Source: Planctomycetota bacterium (GTDB lineage: Bacteria; Planctomycetota; UBA11346). Taken from it: a DNA stretch of 35,924 nt. The notes beneath the pieces were generated by a model that saw nothing but the letters and a program-made list of their open reading frames with translations, made no database searches and was not told the DNA's origin. The stretch's first letter is position 1; every line of letters begins with the position of its first letter. Of this stretch, positions 15,287-22,674 are shown in pieces. The translations under genes and the position numbers were made by a program. Where the stretch lies: assembly GCA_022841245.1 (NCBI GenBank), contig JALHRW010000030.1, positions 1 to 35,924 of the forward strand, given 5' to 3'.

Positions 15287-17149
15287 ATGCGTCGTCTCGT
15301 CCCGCTCCTGTTCGCCGTCGCGCTGTCCGCAGCCGAGCCCTATGCCGTCGCCGAGGTCCAGGACATCGCAGCCGCCGCGAATATCGCAGAAGATCGCGAA
15401 TGGCTGACCTTGCTGCACATCGAGCGTGGCTGGCATGGCATCCGCCGCAGTCTGGTCGACGATCCGAAGTTCTTCCTCAGTCCGCGCGGCAAATACGATC
15501 CGGCCGCTGAATTGATGGCGACCATCGAGGGGGTGCTGGCAGCTCCAAGCCCGGATGCCAAGCACGCTGTCGAACGCTTCCCCGCCCGCGCTGAATACCT
15601 CATCCGGCGGCTATCGCTGGATCGCAGCCGCTTGCCGATGCCGCGCTCCCAGGAGTTCGAGGACGCCTATACCGGTCTCGGACCACGTTCGGTAGCGATC
15701 GCCTTTCCCACTGCGTACATGAACACCCCGGCCTCGATGTTCGGCCACACCCTGCTGGTCGTGCGCAGCCGTGTGAAGACCGGCATGGCGAGCCAGGCGA
15801 TCAACTACGCCGCGTTGACCGGCCAGGATGGCGGCGTCGCCTTCGCGCTGAAGGGGGTGATGGGCGGCTACCCCGGACATTTCTCCCTGCTGCCCTATTG
15901 GCAGAAGCTGAACGAATACAGCGACCTCGATCAGCGCGACGTGTGGGAATACGAACTCGCCTTCTCGCCCGAAGACATCCGGCGCATGCTGCTGCATGTG
16001 TGGGAGATGCGCGGGATCGGCGCCGACTACTGGTTTTTCGACGAGAACTGCGCCTACTACCTGCTCTACCTGCTCGATGCAGCCCGGCCCGAGCTGGAAC
16101 TGCACGCCCAGGCCCCGCCGTGGGTCATCCCGCTCGACACCGTGCGCATCCTCAGCGACGCAGGCCTGGTCAGCAGCGTGAGCTGGCGGCCGAGCCTGGC
16201 GACCAAGGTGCAGGCCCGCGCCGTCCGCCTGCCTGTCGAGCGCGCCGAACGCGCCCGGCGCATCGCCCTGGGCGAGCTGCCCGCCGCTGCGGCGGTGGAC
16301 GGCGACAGCGCCGCCAGCGCGGACGAACTCGACCTCGCGATCGACTACCTGCAAGCCTTGCGCAACCGCAAGAAGCTGACTGTCGAGGAATTCCAGCCGC
16401 GCTTCATGCCGCTGCTGCAGACCCGGGCGAAACTCGGCGTGCCTTCACACGAGGCGATCACCGAACCGCCTGGCGTCGCACCTGATCAGGGACACGGCTC
16501 ACTGCGCCTGGGCATCGGCGGCGGCATCAGCGGCGGGCAGACCTATCTCGAAGCCTCGATCCGGCCTGCATACCACGACCTGCTCGATCCCGCCGCTGGC
16601 TACACCCCGGGTGCACAGATTGACTTCTGCGGGCTGACCGGGCGCTGGTACGAAGGCGATGACCGGCCGACCCTCGAACGCTTCGATGCCATCGGTCTGC
16701 GCAGCTTCAGCCCGCGTGACACCTTCTTCACCCCGCCGTCGTGGAAGGTCGACACCGGCCTGGTGCGCGCGCGCATCGGCGAGGCCGGGAACAGCGAGCA
16801 CCACGCCTTCGTCGACTTCGGCGTCGGCGCCAGCTGGACGCTACCGCACGGTGGCCTGTGGTATGCGATGGTCGATGCTGACGCGCGCGTGGTCGACAGC
16901 GATCCGTCGGTGGCTCTGGGCCTCGGACCGGAACTTGGCGCGGTGATCCGGCTCGGCCCGGTGGCGCTCAATCCGGTGGCGCGCTGGTCGTCCTACATCG
17001 GCGACCTTCCAGCCGATAACTGGAGCCTGAGCCTGCGCGGCACCGTCACCGTCCACAGCGGCTTGGCGGTCGGCTTCGACGTGTCGCGGGCCGAGACCTG
17101 GGACTGGCTGGCGACCAGCGCCGGGATCAGGGTGCTAGCCTACTTCTGA
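15287..17149 (+). CDS. DUF4105 (Lnb-type) envelope protein with C-terminal beta domain
   Basis: A 620-residue protein with a signal peptide (MRRLVPLLFAVALSA). Residues about 120-270 are the DUF4105 domain (PF13387, called the Lnb N-terminal periplasmic domain after an Enterococcus lipoprotein N-acyltransferase). Its candidate catalytic residues are the His in ASMFGHTLLVV and the Cys in FDENCAYYLLYLL. After about residue 390 the pattern switches to alternating beta strands (LRLGIGGGISGGQTYLEASIRP ... LAYF with a terminal Phe), which suggests an outer-membrane barrel-like domain. It may act on lipoproteins or lipids in the envelope, which is inference. The start has GTCCGC before ATG, a weak ribosome site. 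Its 3' end overlaps the MFS gene by 10 bases. Confidence 0.85.
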   Translation: MRRLVPLLFAVALSAAEPYAVAEVQDIAAAANIAEDREWLTLLHIERGWHGIRRSLVDDPKFFLSPRGKYDPAAELMATIEGVLAAPSPDAKHAVERFPARAEYLIRRLSLDRSRLPMPRSQEFEDAYTGLGPRSVAIAFPTAYMNTPASMFGHTLLVVRSRVKTGMASQAINYAALTGQDGGVAFALKGVMGGYPGHFSLLPYWQKLNEYSDLDQRDVWEYELAFSPEDIRRMLLHVWEMRGIGADYWFFDENCAYYLLYLLDAARPELELHAQAPPWVIPLDTVRILSDAGLVSSVSWRPSLATKVQARAVRLPVERAERARRIALGELPAAAAVDGDSAASADELDLAIDYLQALRNRKKLTVEEFQPRFMPLLQTRAKLGVPSHEAITEPPGVAPDQGHGSLRLGIGGGISGGQTYLEASIRPAYHDLLDPAAGYTPGAQIDFCGLTGRWYEGDDRPTLERFDAIGLRSFSPRDTFFTPPSWKVDTGLVRARIGEAGNSEHHAFVDFGVGASWTLPHGGLWYAMVDADARVVDSDPSVALGLGPELGAVIRLGPVALNPVARWSSYIGDLPADNWSLSLRGTVTVHSGLAVGFDVSRAETWDWLATSAGIRVLAYF

Positions 17150-18399
17150 TCACCCAGCTTGGCCCAGATGGTGGCGAGGCTGCTGACCAGGGCGATGCCG
17201 GCGAGGACCCAGAACTGATCGTGGGCGCGCATCAGGCCGAGGAACAGCGGCACGGCTAGACTGATGCCGATGGCCAGGATGGCGAAGGAGTGGACGAAGC
17301 TCATCACCGTGCCACCGAGACCGGCGAGGCCTTCCGCGTGCGCGTTGGCGAGGAACTTGGCGTCCAGCACGTTGGCCGGGGCGGCGAAGAGGAAACCGAT
17401 GCAGAACACCATGCAGGCCGCGCTGGGCAGGTTGACCGCGGCGTACGGATAGGCCGCCAGGGCGACGGCAAGCAGGACGAAGGCGGCACCGACGAAACGC
17501 CTGCGGGTGTAGTGGTGCGACACGACATTGCCGAGAATGGCTCCAGCGGCGGCGATGCCGGCCAGGGTCGAGGCCGGCCCGCGCTGCAGCCCCAGATCCT
17601 GGTTGGCGTGCACGTACATCGCCAGGCTGGCGGCAGCGGTGATACCCCAGGCCAGACCGCCGCCCGCGAGCAGCGGCCAGTGATGGCGGAACAGCAGACC
17701 GGTGGCGCGGAAGAAATCCTTCAGTCCCTGCACGAACGGAATGGTCTGCGGCTCCGGCACGCGGATGAATAGCGCGGAACCGACGGCTACCGCAGCGATG
17801 GCCACCAGGATGACGTGTTGAACCAGCGGATGGCCGGGCAGGGCCTGGGAGATGAACGAACCGGAGATGGTGCCGGCGATCAGACCGATGGCGAGGGCGG
17901 CGTTGATCCCGCCGCTGACCCTGGTGTTGCTGTAGCCGGAGGCGAGGGAGAGGAGCGGTACGATCTTGCCGCGTGCGGAACAGGCGGCTCCGTAGGCGAT
18001 GCCGATGAAGCAGGCCCAGACCCAGGGGTTGCTGAACAGCGCCATGATGCAGCCGAAGCCGACCAGAGCGGAGGAGACGGCGAAGAGGCGGTCGCAGCGC
18101 CAGGCGCCGGCGAGCGGGCCGTTGATCGGGAAACCGATGAGCAGGCCGAGGGTCAGCACCACCGACATCGCCTGCGAAGTGGCCTCTTCGAAGGTGCCCT
18201 TGGCGTGGCAGTTGAGCAGGACATCGCGCAGCCACTGCCAGGGGATGGCCTCCAGCGACGCCGGATTCGACGGGTCCCAGTCCAGGGCGATCCGTCCGAT
18301 GAGTACGAACTTCAGGGCGGCGAAGCCGCAACCGACCAGAAAGGTCGTGGCGATGGCAGGAAGGATGCTGGCGTGGGTGGACGGGGCGGTTTCAGCCAT
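17140..18399 (-). CDS. MFS transporter, substrate unknown
   Basis: A 419-residue inner-membrane protein with about 12 predicted helices and the MFS layout. A conserved loop follows the second helix (GFPINGPLAGAWRCDRLF, resembling MFS motif A), and a central cytoplasmic loop lies near residues 205-225 (PEPQTIPFVQGLKDFFRATG). A long first extracytoplasmic loop (about 40-75, with WQWLRDVLLNC) is unusual. Substrate cannot be told. It is a single leftward gene with a 124-base gap to divergent purD, so the promoters for both are probably within 18400-18523. Its stop lies inside the DUF4105 gene. Confidence 0.85.
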   Translation of the reverse strand: MAETAPSTHASILPAIATTFLVGCGFAALKFVLIGRIALDWDPSNPASLEAIPWQWLRDVLLNCHAKGTFEEATSQAMSVVLTLGLLIGFPINGPLAGAWRCDRLFAVSSALVGFGCIMALFSNPWVWACFIGIAYGAACSARGKIVPLLSLASGYSNTRVSGGINAALAIGLIAGTISGSFISQALPGHPLVQHVILVAIAAVAVGSALFIRVPEPQTIPFVQGLKDFFRATGLLFRHHWPLLAGGGLAWGITAAASLAMYVHANQDLGLQRGPASTLAGIAAAGAILGNVVSHHYTRRRFVGAAFVLLAVALAAYPYAAVNLPSAACMVFCIGFLFAAPANVLDAKFLANAHAEGLAGLGGTVMSFVHSFAILAIGISLAVPLFLGLMRAHDQFWVLAGIALVSSLATIWAKLGDQK

Positions 18400-18523
18400 G
18401 CAGGCCCGGGAGCATCGGCGTCATGCCACGGTGTCCATGGCCTATCGCGCCTGTTGAGCGACCCGCGTGCGATCCGCGGTTGCCACCTCAGGCCTCCGCC
18501 CACAGTCCCCCGCCGGAGGTCGC

Positions 18524-19807
18524 ATGCAGGTCCTGGTCGTCGGCAGCGGTGGGCGCGAACATGCCCTGGCGTGGAAGCTCAAGCAAAGTCCCAAGGTCGA
18601 CGCGGTGTTCGTCGCCCCGGGCAATCCCGGAACGGCGGCGATCGCCACCAACGTGGCGATCAAGTCAGACGACATCGAGGGCTTGGCGCGCTTCGCCGCC
18701 GAGCACTCGATCGACCTGACCGTGGTCGGGCCGGAGGTGCCGCTGACCATGGGCATCGTCGACCTGTTCCAGTCGAAGGGCCTGAAATGCTGGGGTCCGT
18801 CCAAGGCGGCCGCCCGCCTGGAGGGCTCGAAGATCGACATGAAGGAGTTCCTGCGCCGGCACAACATCCCGACCGCGCGGTTCCATGCCTTCACCAAGAG
18901 CGCCGATGCCATCGCCCACATCCGCGAGATCGACGGACCCTGCGTGGTCAAGACCGACGGCCTCGCCGCCGGCAAGGGCGTGACCGTCGCAAATACCGCC
19001 GAGCAGGCGGTCGAGGCGGTCATCCGCGTGATGGAGAAGCACGAGTTCGGCAAGGAGGCCGGCGCGCGCGTGGTCGTCGAGGAGCTGCTGCGCGGCGAGG
19101 AGATCTCGGTCTTCGCCTTCTGCGACGGGCACAACGCCCTGATGCTCGACCTGGTGCAGGACCACAAGCAGGTCTTCGACGGCGATGAGGGTCCGAACAC
19201 CGGCGGCATGGGCGCATTCTCGCCGGTGCCGGGCATGGTGAACGAGCGCACCATGGACGAGATCGTCCGCCGCATCCTCGTTCCGACCATGTCTGGTCTG
19301 GTCCACGAGGGCCGCCCCTACGTCGGCCTGCTCTACATGGGCCTGATGCTGACCGACGCCGGGCCCAAGGTGATCGAATACAACGTCCGCTTCGGCGACC
19401 CCGAATGCCAGGCGCTGATGCCGCGGCTCACCAGCGATCTGGCCGAGATCATCCTCGCCTCGCTCGCCGGCACCCTCGACCAGTTCGACCTCGCCTGGGA
19501 TCCGCGCACTGCGGTGTGCGTGACCCTGGCCAGCGGCGGCTACCCCGGCGACTTCAAATCCGGATTGGCGATCGACGGCCTCAGCCAGGCCGAAGGCCGC
19601 GGAGCAACCGTGTTCCATGCCGGCACCAAAGACAAGGACGGTGAACTGCTGACTGCCGGCGGGCGCGTCCTGTCCGTGGTCGGCCTGGGGGTCGACCTCG
19701 ATCAGGCGCGCGATGTCGCCTACGCCGGCTGCGATGCCATCAGCTACCACGGCAAGCACTGCCGGCGCGACATCGGCAAACGCAAGGAAGCCCGCAAGAA
19801 GGTCTGA
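18524..19807 (+). CDS. purD: Phosphoribosylamine--glycine ligase
   Basis: Makes glycinamide ribonucleotide from phosphoribosylamine, glycine and ATP, the second step of purine synthesis; cytosolic. The 427 residues match PurD length and show VLVVGSGGREHALAWKL (N domain), VVGPEVPL, FGPSKAAARLEGSK-like (here WGPSKAAARLEGSK), VVKTDGLAAGKGV (ATP-grasp), and NTGGMGAFSPVPG and RFGDPECQAL near the C-terminus. GGAGG (18515-18519) precedes the ATG by 4 bases, a little close but supportive. First gene of a forward run; its stop shares one base with the next start (TGATG). Confidence 0.97.
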   Translation: MQVLVVGSGGREHALAWKLKQSPKVDAVFVAPGNPGTAAIATNVAIKSDDIEGLARFAAEHSIDLTVVGPEVPLTMGIVDLFQSKGLKCWGPSKAAARLEGSKIDMKEFLRRHNIPTARFHAFTKSADAIAHIREIDGPCVVKTDGLAAGKGVTVANTAEQAVEAVIRVMEKHEFGKEAGARVVVEELLRGEEISVFAFCDGHNALMLDLVQDHKQVFDGDEGPNTGGMGAFSPVPGMVNERTMDEIVRRILVPTMSGLVHEGRPYVGLLYMGLMLTDAGPKVIEYNVRFGDPECQALMPRLTSDLAEIILASLAGTLDQFDLAWDPRTAVCVTLASGGYPGDFKSGLAIDGLSQAEGRGATVFHAGTKDKDGELLTAGGRVLSVVGLGVDLDQARDVAYAGCDAISYHGKHCRRDIGKRKEARKKV

Positions 19808-20244
19808 TGCGGATCCTCTGCGTATGTACCGGGAATACGTGTCGCAGCCCGATGCTCGCAGCGCTGCTCGATGCCGCATTGCACAGCCGGGGGGTAGGAG
19901 CGTCGGTTGAAAGCGCTGGAACCGCCGCCGGGCGCGGCGAATCCGCCAGCTCCGGGGCGCTGGCGGCGATGGCACGCCGCGGCCTCGATCTGACCGGGCA
20001 TCGCAGCCGACCGCTCGCGGATCTCGACCTGACTAGATTTGACCACATCTTCACCGTCAGTTCACGACATGCCGCCTTCGTCCGCTCCCAGGGCGTCCCG
20101 GCGGAGCGGATCAGCGTGGTGGCGGCTGATCGGGGCGGCGTCCCCGATCCGTGGGGCGGCGACGATGCCGACTACGAGGCAGCGGCGCTGACCCTCGAGG
20201 CCGAGGCGACCCGACTGGCACAGTCGCTGTCCGACTCGCCCTGA
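19807..20244 (+). CDS. Low-molecular-weight phosphatase, arginine-phosphatase-type P-loop
   Basis: A 145-residue LMW-PTP fold protein. The P-loop is at the N-terminus, VCTGNTCRSPM: nucleophile Cys in CTGNTCRS and Arg six later; the general acid is Asp in DPWGG near residue 115. In tyrosine phosphatases of this fold the loop usually reads CxGNICRS; the Thr before the second Cys is the feature linked to protein-arginine phosphatases such as Bacillus YwlE. So the target may be phospho-Arg rather than phospho-Tyr. Its ATG overlaps the purD stop by 1 base, and a Ser/Thr kinase follows 40 bases later. No McsB-type arginine kinase is in the window. Confidence 0.88.
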   Translation: MRILCVCTGNTCRSPMLAALLDAALHSRGVGASVESAGTAAGRGESASSGALAAMARRGLDLTGHRSRPLADLDLTRFDHIFTVSSRHAAFVRSQGVPAERISVVAADRGGVPDPWGGDDADYEAAALTLEAEATRLAQSLSDSP

Positions 20245-20284
20245 TTGCCATTTTCCTGCCGGCGGAAGACGGCACAACGCTGCA

Positions 20285-21685
20285 GTGCTGAAACCGGACG
20301 AGCTGCCGCTGCCGATGACTGTCGACAACTTCACCATCACCCGGCGCATCGGTGCGGGGGCGATGGGCGAGGTCTATCTGGCAACTGATGTGGTGACCGG
20401 TCGACCCATCGCAGTGAAGGTGATGAGTGCCAAGCTGATCGGCAACACCCGGGCAGAGACGCGCTTCCGCCGCGAGATCGCCGCCATGGGGCAGCTGCGC
20501 CACAAGGGCATCCCGTCCTTCGCCGGCTATGGCGATATCCCGGGCGGTCGGCCCTATTTGGCGATGGAGTACATCGCCGGGCATCCGCTCGACGCCTTCG
20601 TTCCCGACGGTCGACCGCTGTCGGAGGACCTCGCCCTCTGGGTCGTGACCCAGGTCGCCGAGGTCATGGGATTCTGCAACCGCGAATCGGGGATGATCCA
20701 TCGCGATCTCAAGCCGAACAACATCATGGTCGACCTGTGCGGTCTCCCGGGGCTGTGCGAGCAGTCGAAGCTGCGCATCATCGATTTCGGCCTTGCCACC
20801 TACATCGACTTTGGCGACTGGGACGACTTCAGCCCGCGCGACTACCACCGCGCTTCCGGTGGTACCTTGACCGGCGAGGTCGTGGGCACGCCGCACTACA
20901 TGAGCCCGGAGCAGATCCGCGGCGAGCAGCTCACCTTCCACAGCGACATCTACGCCCTCGGCGCCATCCTCTGCCATCTGCTGACCGGACACGCTCCGTA
21001 CGCCGGATCCAGCGCTGGCGTGGTCATGGCCGCGCACCTCGATGCGCCGGTTCCGGATCCCAGCCGCAGCGCGGCGGTACGGGCGGCGACCGTGGCTGTG
21101 GTGCAGCGGGCCATGGCCAAATCGGTCTCGGCCCGCTTCCGCTCCTACCAGCAGTTCCTCGCCAGCCTGCAGGCAGCGCGCTTCGCTTCCGGACAGGCGA
21201 CCAAGCGCATCACCCGCAGCATCAGTCCATCGGCCGACGGCCAGCCGCAGCCGAGCACCAGTGGGACGGAGGCCAGCCACGAGCGTCCGGCGAGTGCGTT
21301 GTGGAAGCGTCCTGACGCCCCGGCCCAGCCGCCACCGCCTGGTTCCTCCGGCACCACCGGCTGGCGGCGGCCGGACGCGACGGCTCCCCCAGCCACCCAG
21401 CCGTCGACCGCGTCGTGGAAGCGGCCGATCCGCACCCCCCCGCCGGAGTCGCCGGCGCTCGAACCCGGCACCAAGCGGTTCATGCACCAGTCGATCGTGT
21501 CGCCGCCGAAGCAACCGGAAGAAAGCCTCTCGGACGAGTTCCCGACCACTCCGGCGGTGCAGCCGCGCCAGGCCAGCAGCGAGCCGATCAGCTCATCGCG
21601 TTGGCGCCGGCCGGTCCGCACGCCGCCGCCAGAGGTGCAGCCGCCGACGACTGAAGCTCCTCCGTCACCACCGCCGCAGCCATGA
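20285..21685 (+). CDS. Soluble Ser/Thr protein kinase with proline-rich W-(K/R)-R-P tail
   Basis: A 466-residue Hanks-type kinase. Residues about 16-295 form the catalytic domain: G23-x-G25-x-x-G28 loop, K45, H139-R140-D141-L-K143-x2-N catalytic loop, D167-F-G169, and GTPHYMSPEQ activation/APE region. The activation segment carries an unusual acidic insert (DFGDWDDFSPRD). Residues about 300-466 are disordered, rich in Pro and Ser, with four repeats of W-(K/R)-R-P at W340, W360, W378 and W440, two of them followed by RTPPPE. No membrane segment. GTG 20285 is used; ATG 20315 is an alternative that still keeps the domain. It is coupled to the DUF4202 gene by ATGA. Substrates unknown. Confidence 0.92.
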   Translation: MLKPDELPLPMTVDNFTITRRIGAGAMGEVYLATDVVTGRPIAVKVMSAKLIGNTRAETRFRREIAAMGQLRHKGIPSFAGYGDIPGGRPYLAMEYIAGHPLDAFVPDGRPLSEDLALWVVTQVAEVMGFCNRESGMIHRDLKPNNIMVDLCGLPGLCEQSKLRIIDFGLATYIDFGDWDDFSPRDYHRASGGTLTGEVVGTPHYMSPEQIRGEQLTFHSDIYALGAILCHLLTGHAPYAGSSAGVVMAAHLDAPVPDPSRSAAVRAATVAVVQRAMAKSVSARFRSYQQFLASLQAARFASGQATKRITRSISPSADGQPQPSTSGTEASHERPASALWKRPDAPAQPPPPGSSGTTGWRRPDATAPPATQPSTASWKRPIRTPPPESPALEPGTKRFMHQSIVSPPKQPEESLSDEFPTTPAVQPRQASSEPISSSRWRRPVRTPPPEVQPPTTEAPPSPPPQP

Positions 21686-22263
21686 CCGATGCCTTCCGCG
21701 CCGCTCGTGACGCCATCGATGCCGCCCATGCCGCTGATCCGGAGCAGAGTGGTGGTCGTCCGGCAGAGCTGATCTACGCCGATGCCGTCGAAGGCTGGCT
21801 GATGCGGCTGGTGCCGGAAGCAGACCCGGTCCTGCGCCTGGCCGCCAGGGCGCAGCATCTGCAGCGCTGGTCGCTGCCGCGTAGCGACTACCCGATGGAC
21901 CGCGTCGGATATCACCAGTGGCGCACCGAGCAGTACCGCCGCCAGGGCGCGCTCGCCCGCCGCCTCTGCGCCGAGTCCGGCGTGCCGGAAGCTGACGCGC
22001 AGCGGGTCGAGGCCCTGGTGGCCAAGAAGCGGCTGGCCCAGCCCGATGGCCAGGCACTCGAGGACGCCGCCTGTCTGGTGTTCCTGAGCAGCGAGCTCGC
22101 CGGCTTCGCCGCCGGACACGCCGACTACACGGCCGAGAAGTACATCGACATCCTGCGCAAGACGATGCGCAAGATGAGTCCGTCCGGACTCCGGGCCGCT
22201 CTCGCCCTGGAGCTGCCAGAGCCGTTCGCCGGCCTGGTGCGCGCGGCCGCCGCCGTAAAGTAG
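21682..22263 (+). CDS. DUF4202 protein
   Basis: A 193-residue soluble protein covering the DUF4202 (PF13875) family end to end. Typical blocks are AIDAAHAADPE, LIYADAVEGWLMRL, LAARAQHLQRW, PRSDYPMDRVGYHQWR, KKRL, LEDAACLVFLSSEL and DILRKTMRKMS. It is helical, and the invariant His/Arg/Asp/Glu residues suggest an HD-like or metal-dependent site; no activity is established to my knowledge. The start is in a 4-base overlap with the kinase, so the two are likely made together and may work together. Two bases after its stop begins the first GC-rich repeat that precedes the metal-efflux operon. Confidence 0.88.
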   Translation: MTDAFRAARDAIDAAHAADPEQSGGRPAELIYADAVEGWLMRLVPEADPVLRLAARAQHLQRWSLPRSDYPMDRVGYHQWRTEQYRRQGALARRLCAESGVPEADAQRVEALVAKKRLAQPDGQALEDAACLVFLSSELAGFAAGHADYTAEKYIDILRKTMRKMSPSGLRAALALELPEPFAGLVRAAAAVK

Positions 22264-22264
22264 T

Positions 22265-22325
22265 CCGGGGCCCCGTCGCACAGTGGGGATAGGCCCGTAA
22301 GAGCCGCAGGGCGAAGCCCCTGAGC
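22265..22325. repeat. GC-rich repeat upstream of the metal-efflux operon
   Basis: Begins with CCGGGGCCCCGTCGCACAG (22265-22283) and ends with GGCGAAGCCCCTGAGC (22310-22325). Both end blocks recur in the same order and orientation at 29284-29302 and 29383-29398, beyond the far end of the operon; the two copies share the ends but not the middle. The stretch from here to 22383 codes for nothing I can support. Confidence 0.7.
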
Positions 22326-22353
22326 AATCGTGGAACAAGGGGCGGGTGGGCGA

Positions 22354-22376
22354 CCTTGGGGAGTGGAACCCCAGGA
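22354..22376 (+). promoter_or_regulatory. Dyad overlapping the ribosome site of the first efflux gene
   Basis: CCTTGGGG (22354-22361) and CCCCAGG (22369-22375) form an imperfect inverted repeat with a 7-base loop. The right arm overlaps AGGA (22373-22376), the likely Shine-Dalgarno for ATG 22384. As RNA it could limit translation of the operon's first gene; as DNA it could be a regulator site. The ACCTT start recalls MerR-type dyads, but the right half is not a good match. Confidence 0.3.
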
Positions 22377-22383
22377 ACCCACC

Positions 22384-22674
22384 ATGTCCCGCTTTCTCCT
22401 CTGCACCGCCTTCCTCCTCGCCTCAGCCGGTCTGACGGCCGCCGACACGCCAGCGGTCGATGCGCCCAAAGCCAAGGCCTACCCGCTCGACATCTGCCTG
22501 GTCACCGGCGAGAAGCTCGACTCCATGGGTGGCGTCGTCACCGTGGTGCAGGACGGCCAGGAGTACAAGTTCTGCTGCAAGGGTTGCATCAAGGACTTCA
22601 ACAAGGATCCGGCCAAGTACGCCGCGAAACTCGCTGAGGCTGCCAAGGCCAAGGCCGAGCCCGCCAAGCCGTGA
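22384..22674 (+). CDS. Secreted YHS/TRASH-like metal-binding protein
   Basis: A 96-residue exported protein: signal peptide MSRFLLCTAFLLASAGLTAA, a short Ala/Lys/Pro linker, then a compact C38-LVTGEKLDSMGG ... EYKFC64-C65-KGC68-IKDFNKDP domain, and a Lys/Ala-rich tail. The Cys spacing and KFCCKGC...F...P..Y pattern are those of YHS/TRASH-like heavy-metal domains. It probably binds Cu(I) or Ag(I) in the periplasm and hands it to the pump. AGGA is 7 bases before the ATG. Its stop overlaps the TolC-like gene by GTGA. It may stand in for CusF, which is not seen here. Confidence 0.85.
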   Translation: MSRFLLCTAFLLASAGLTAADTPAVDAPKAKAYPLDICLVTGEKLDSMGGVVTVVQDGQEYKFCCKGCIKDFNKDPAKYAAKLAEAAKAKAEPAKP

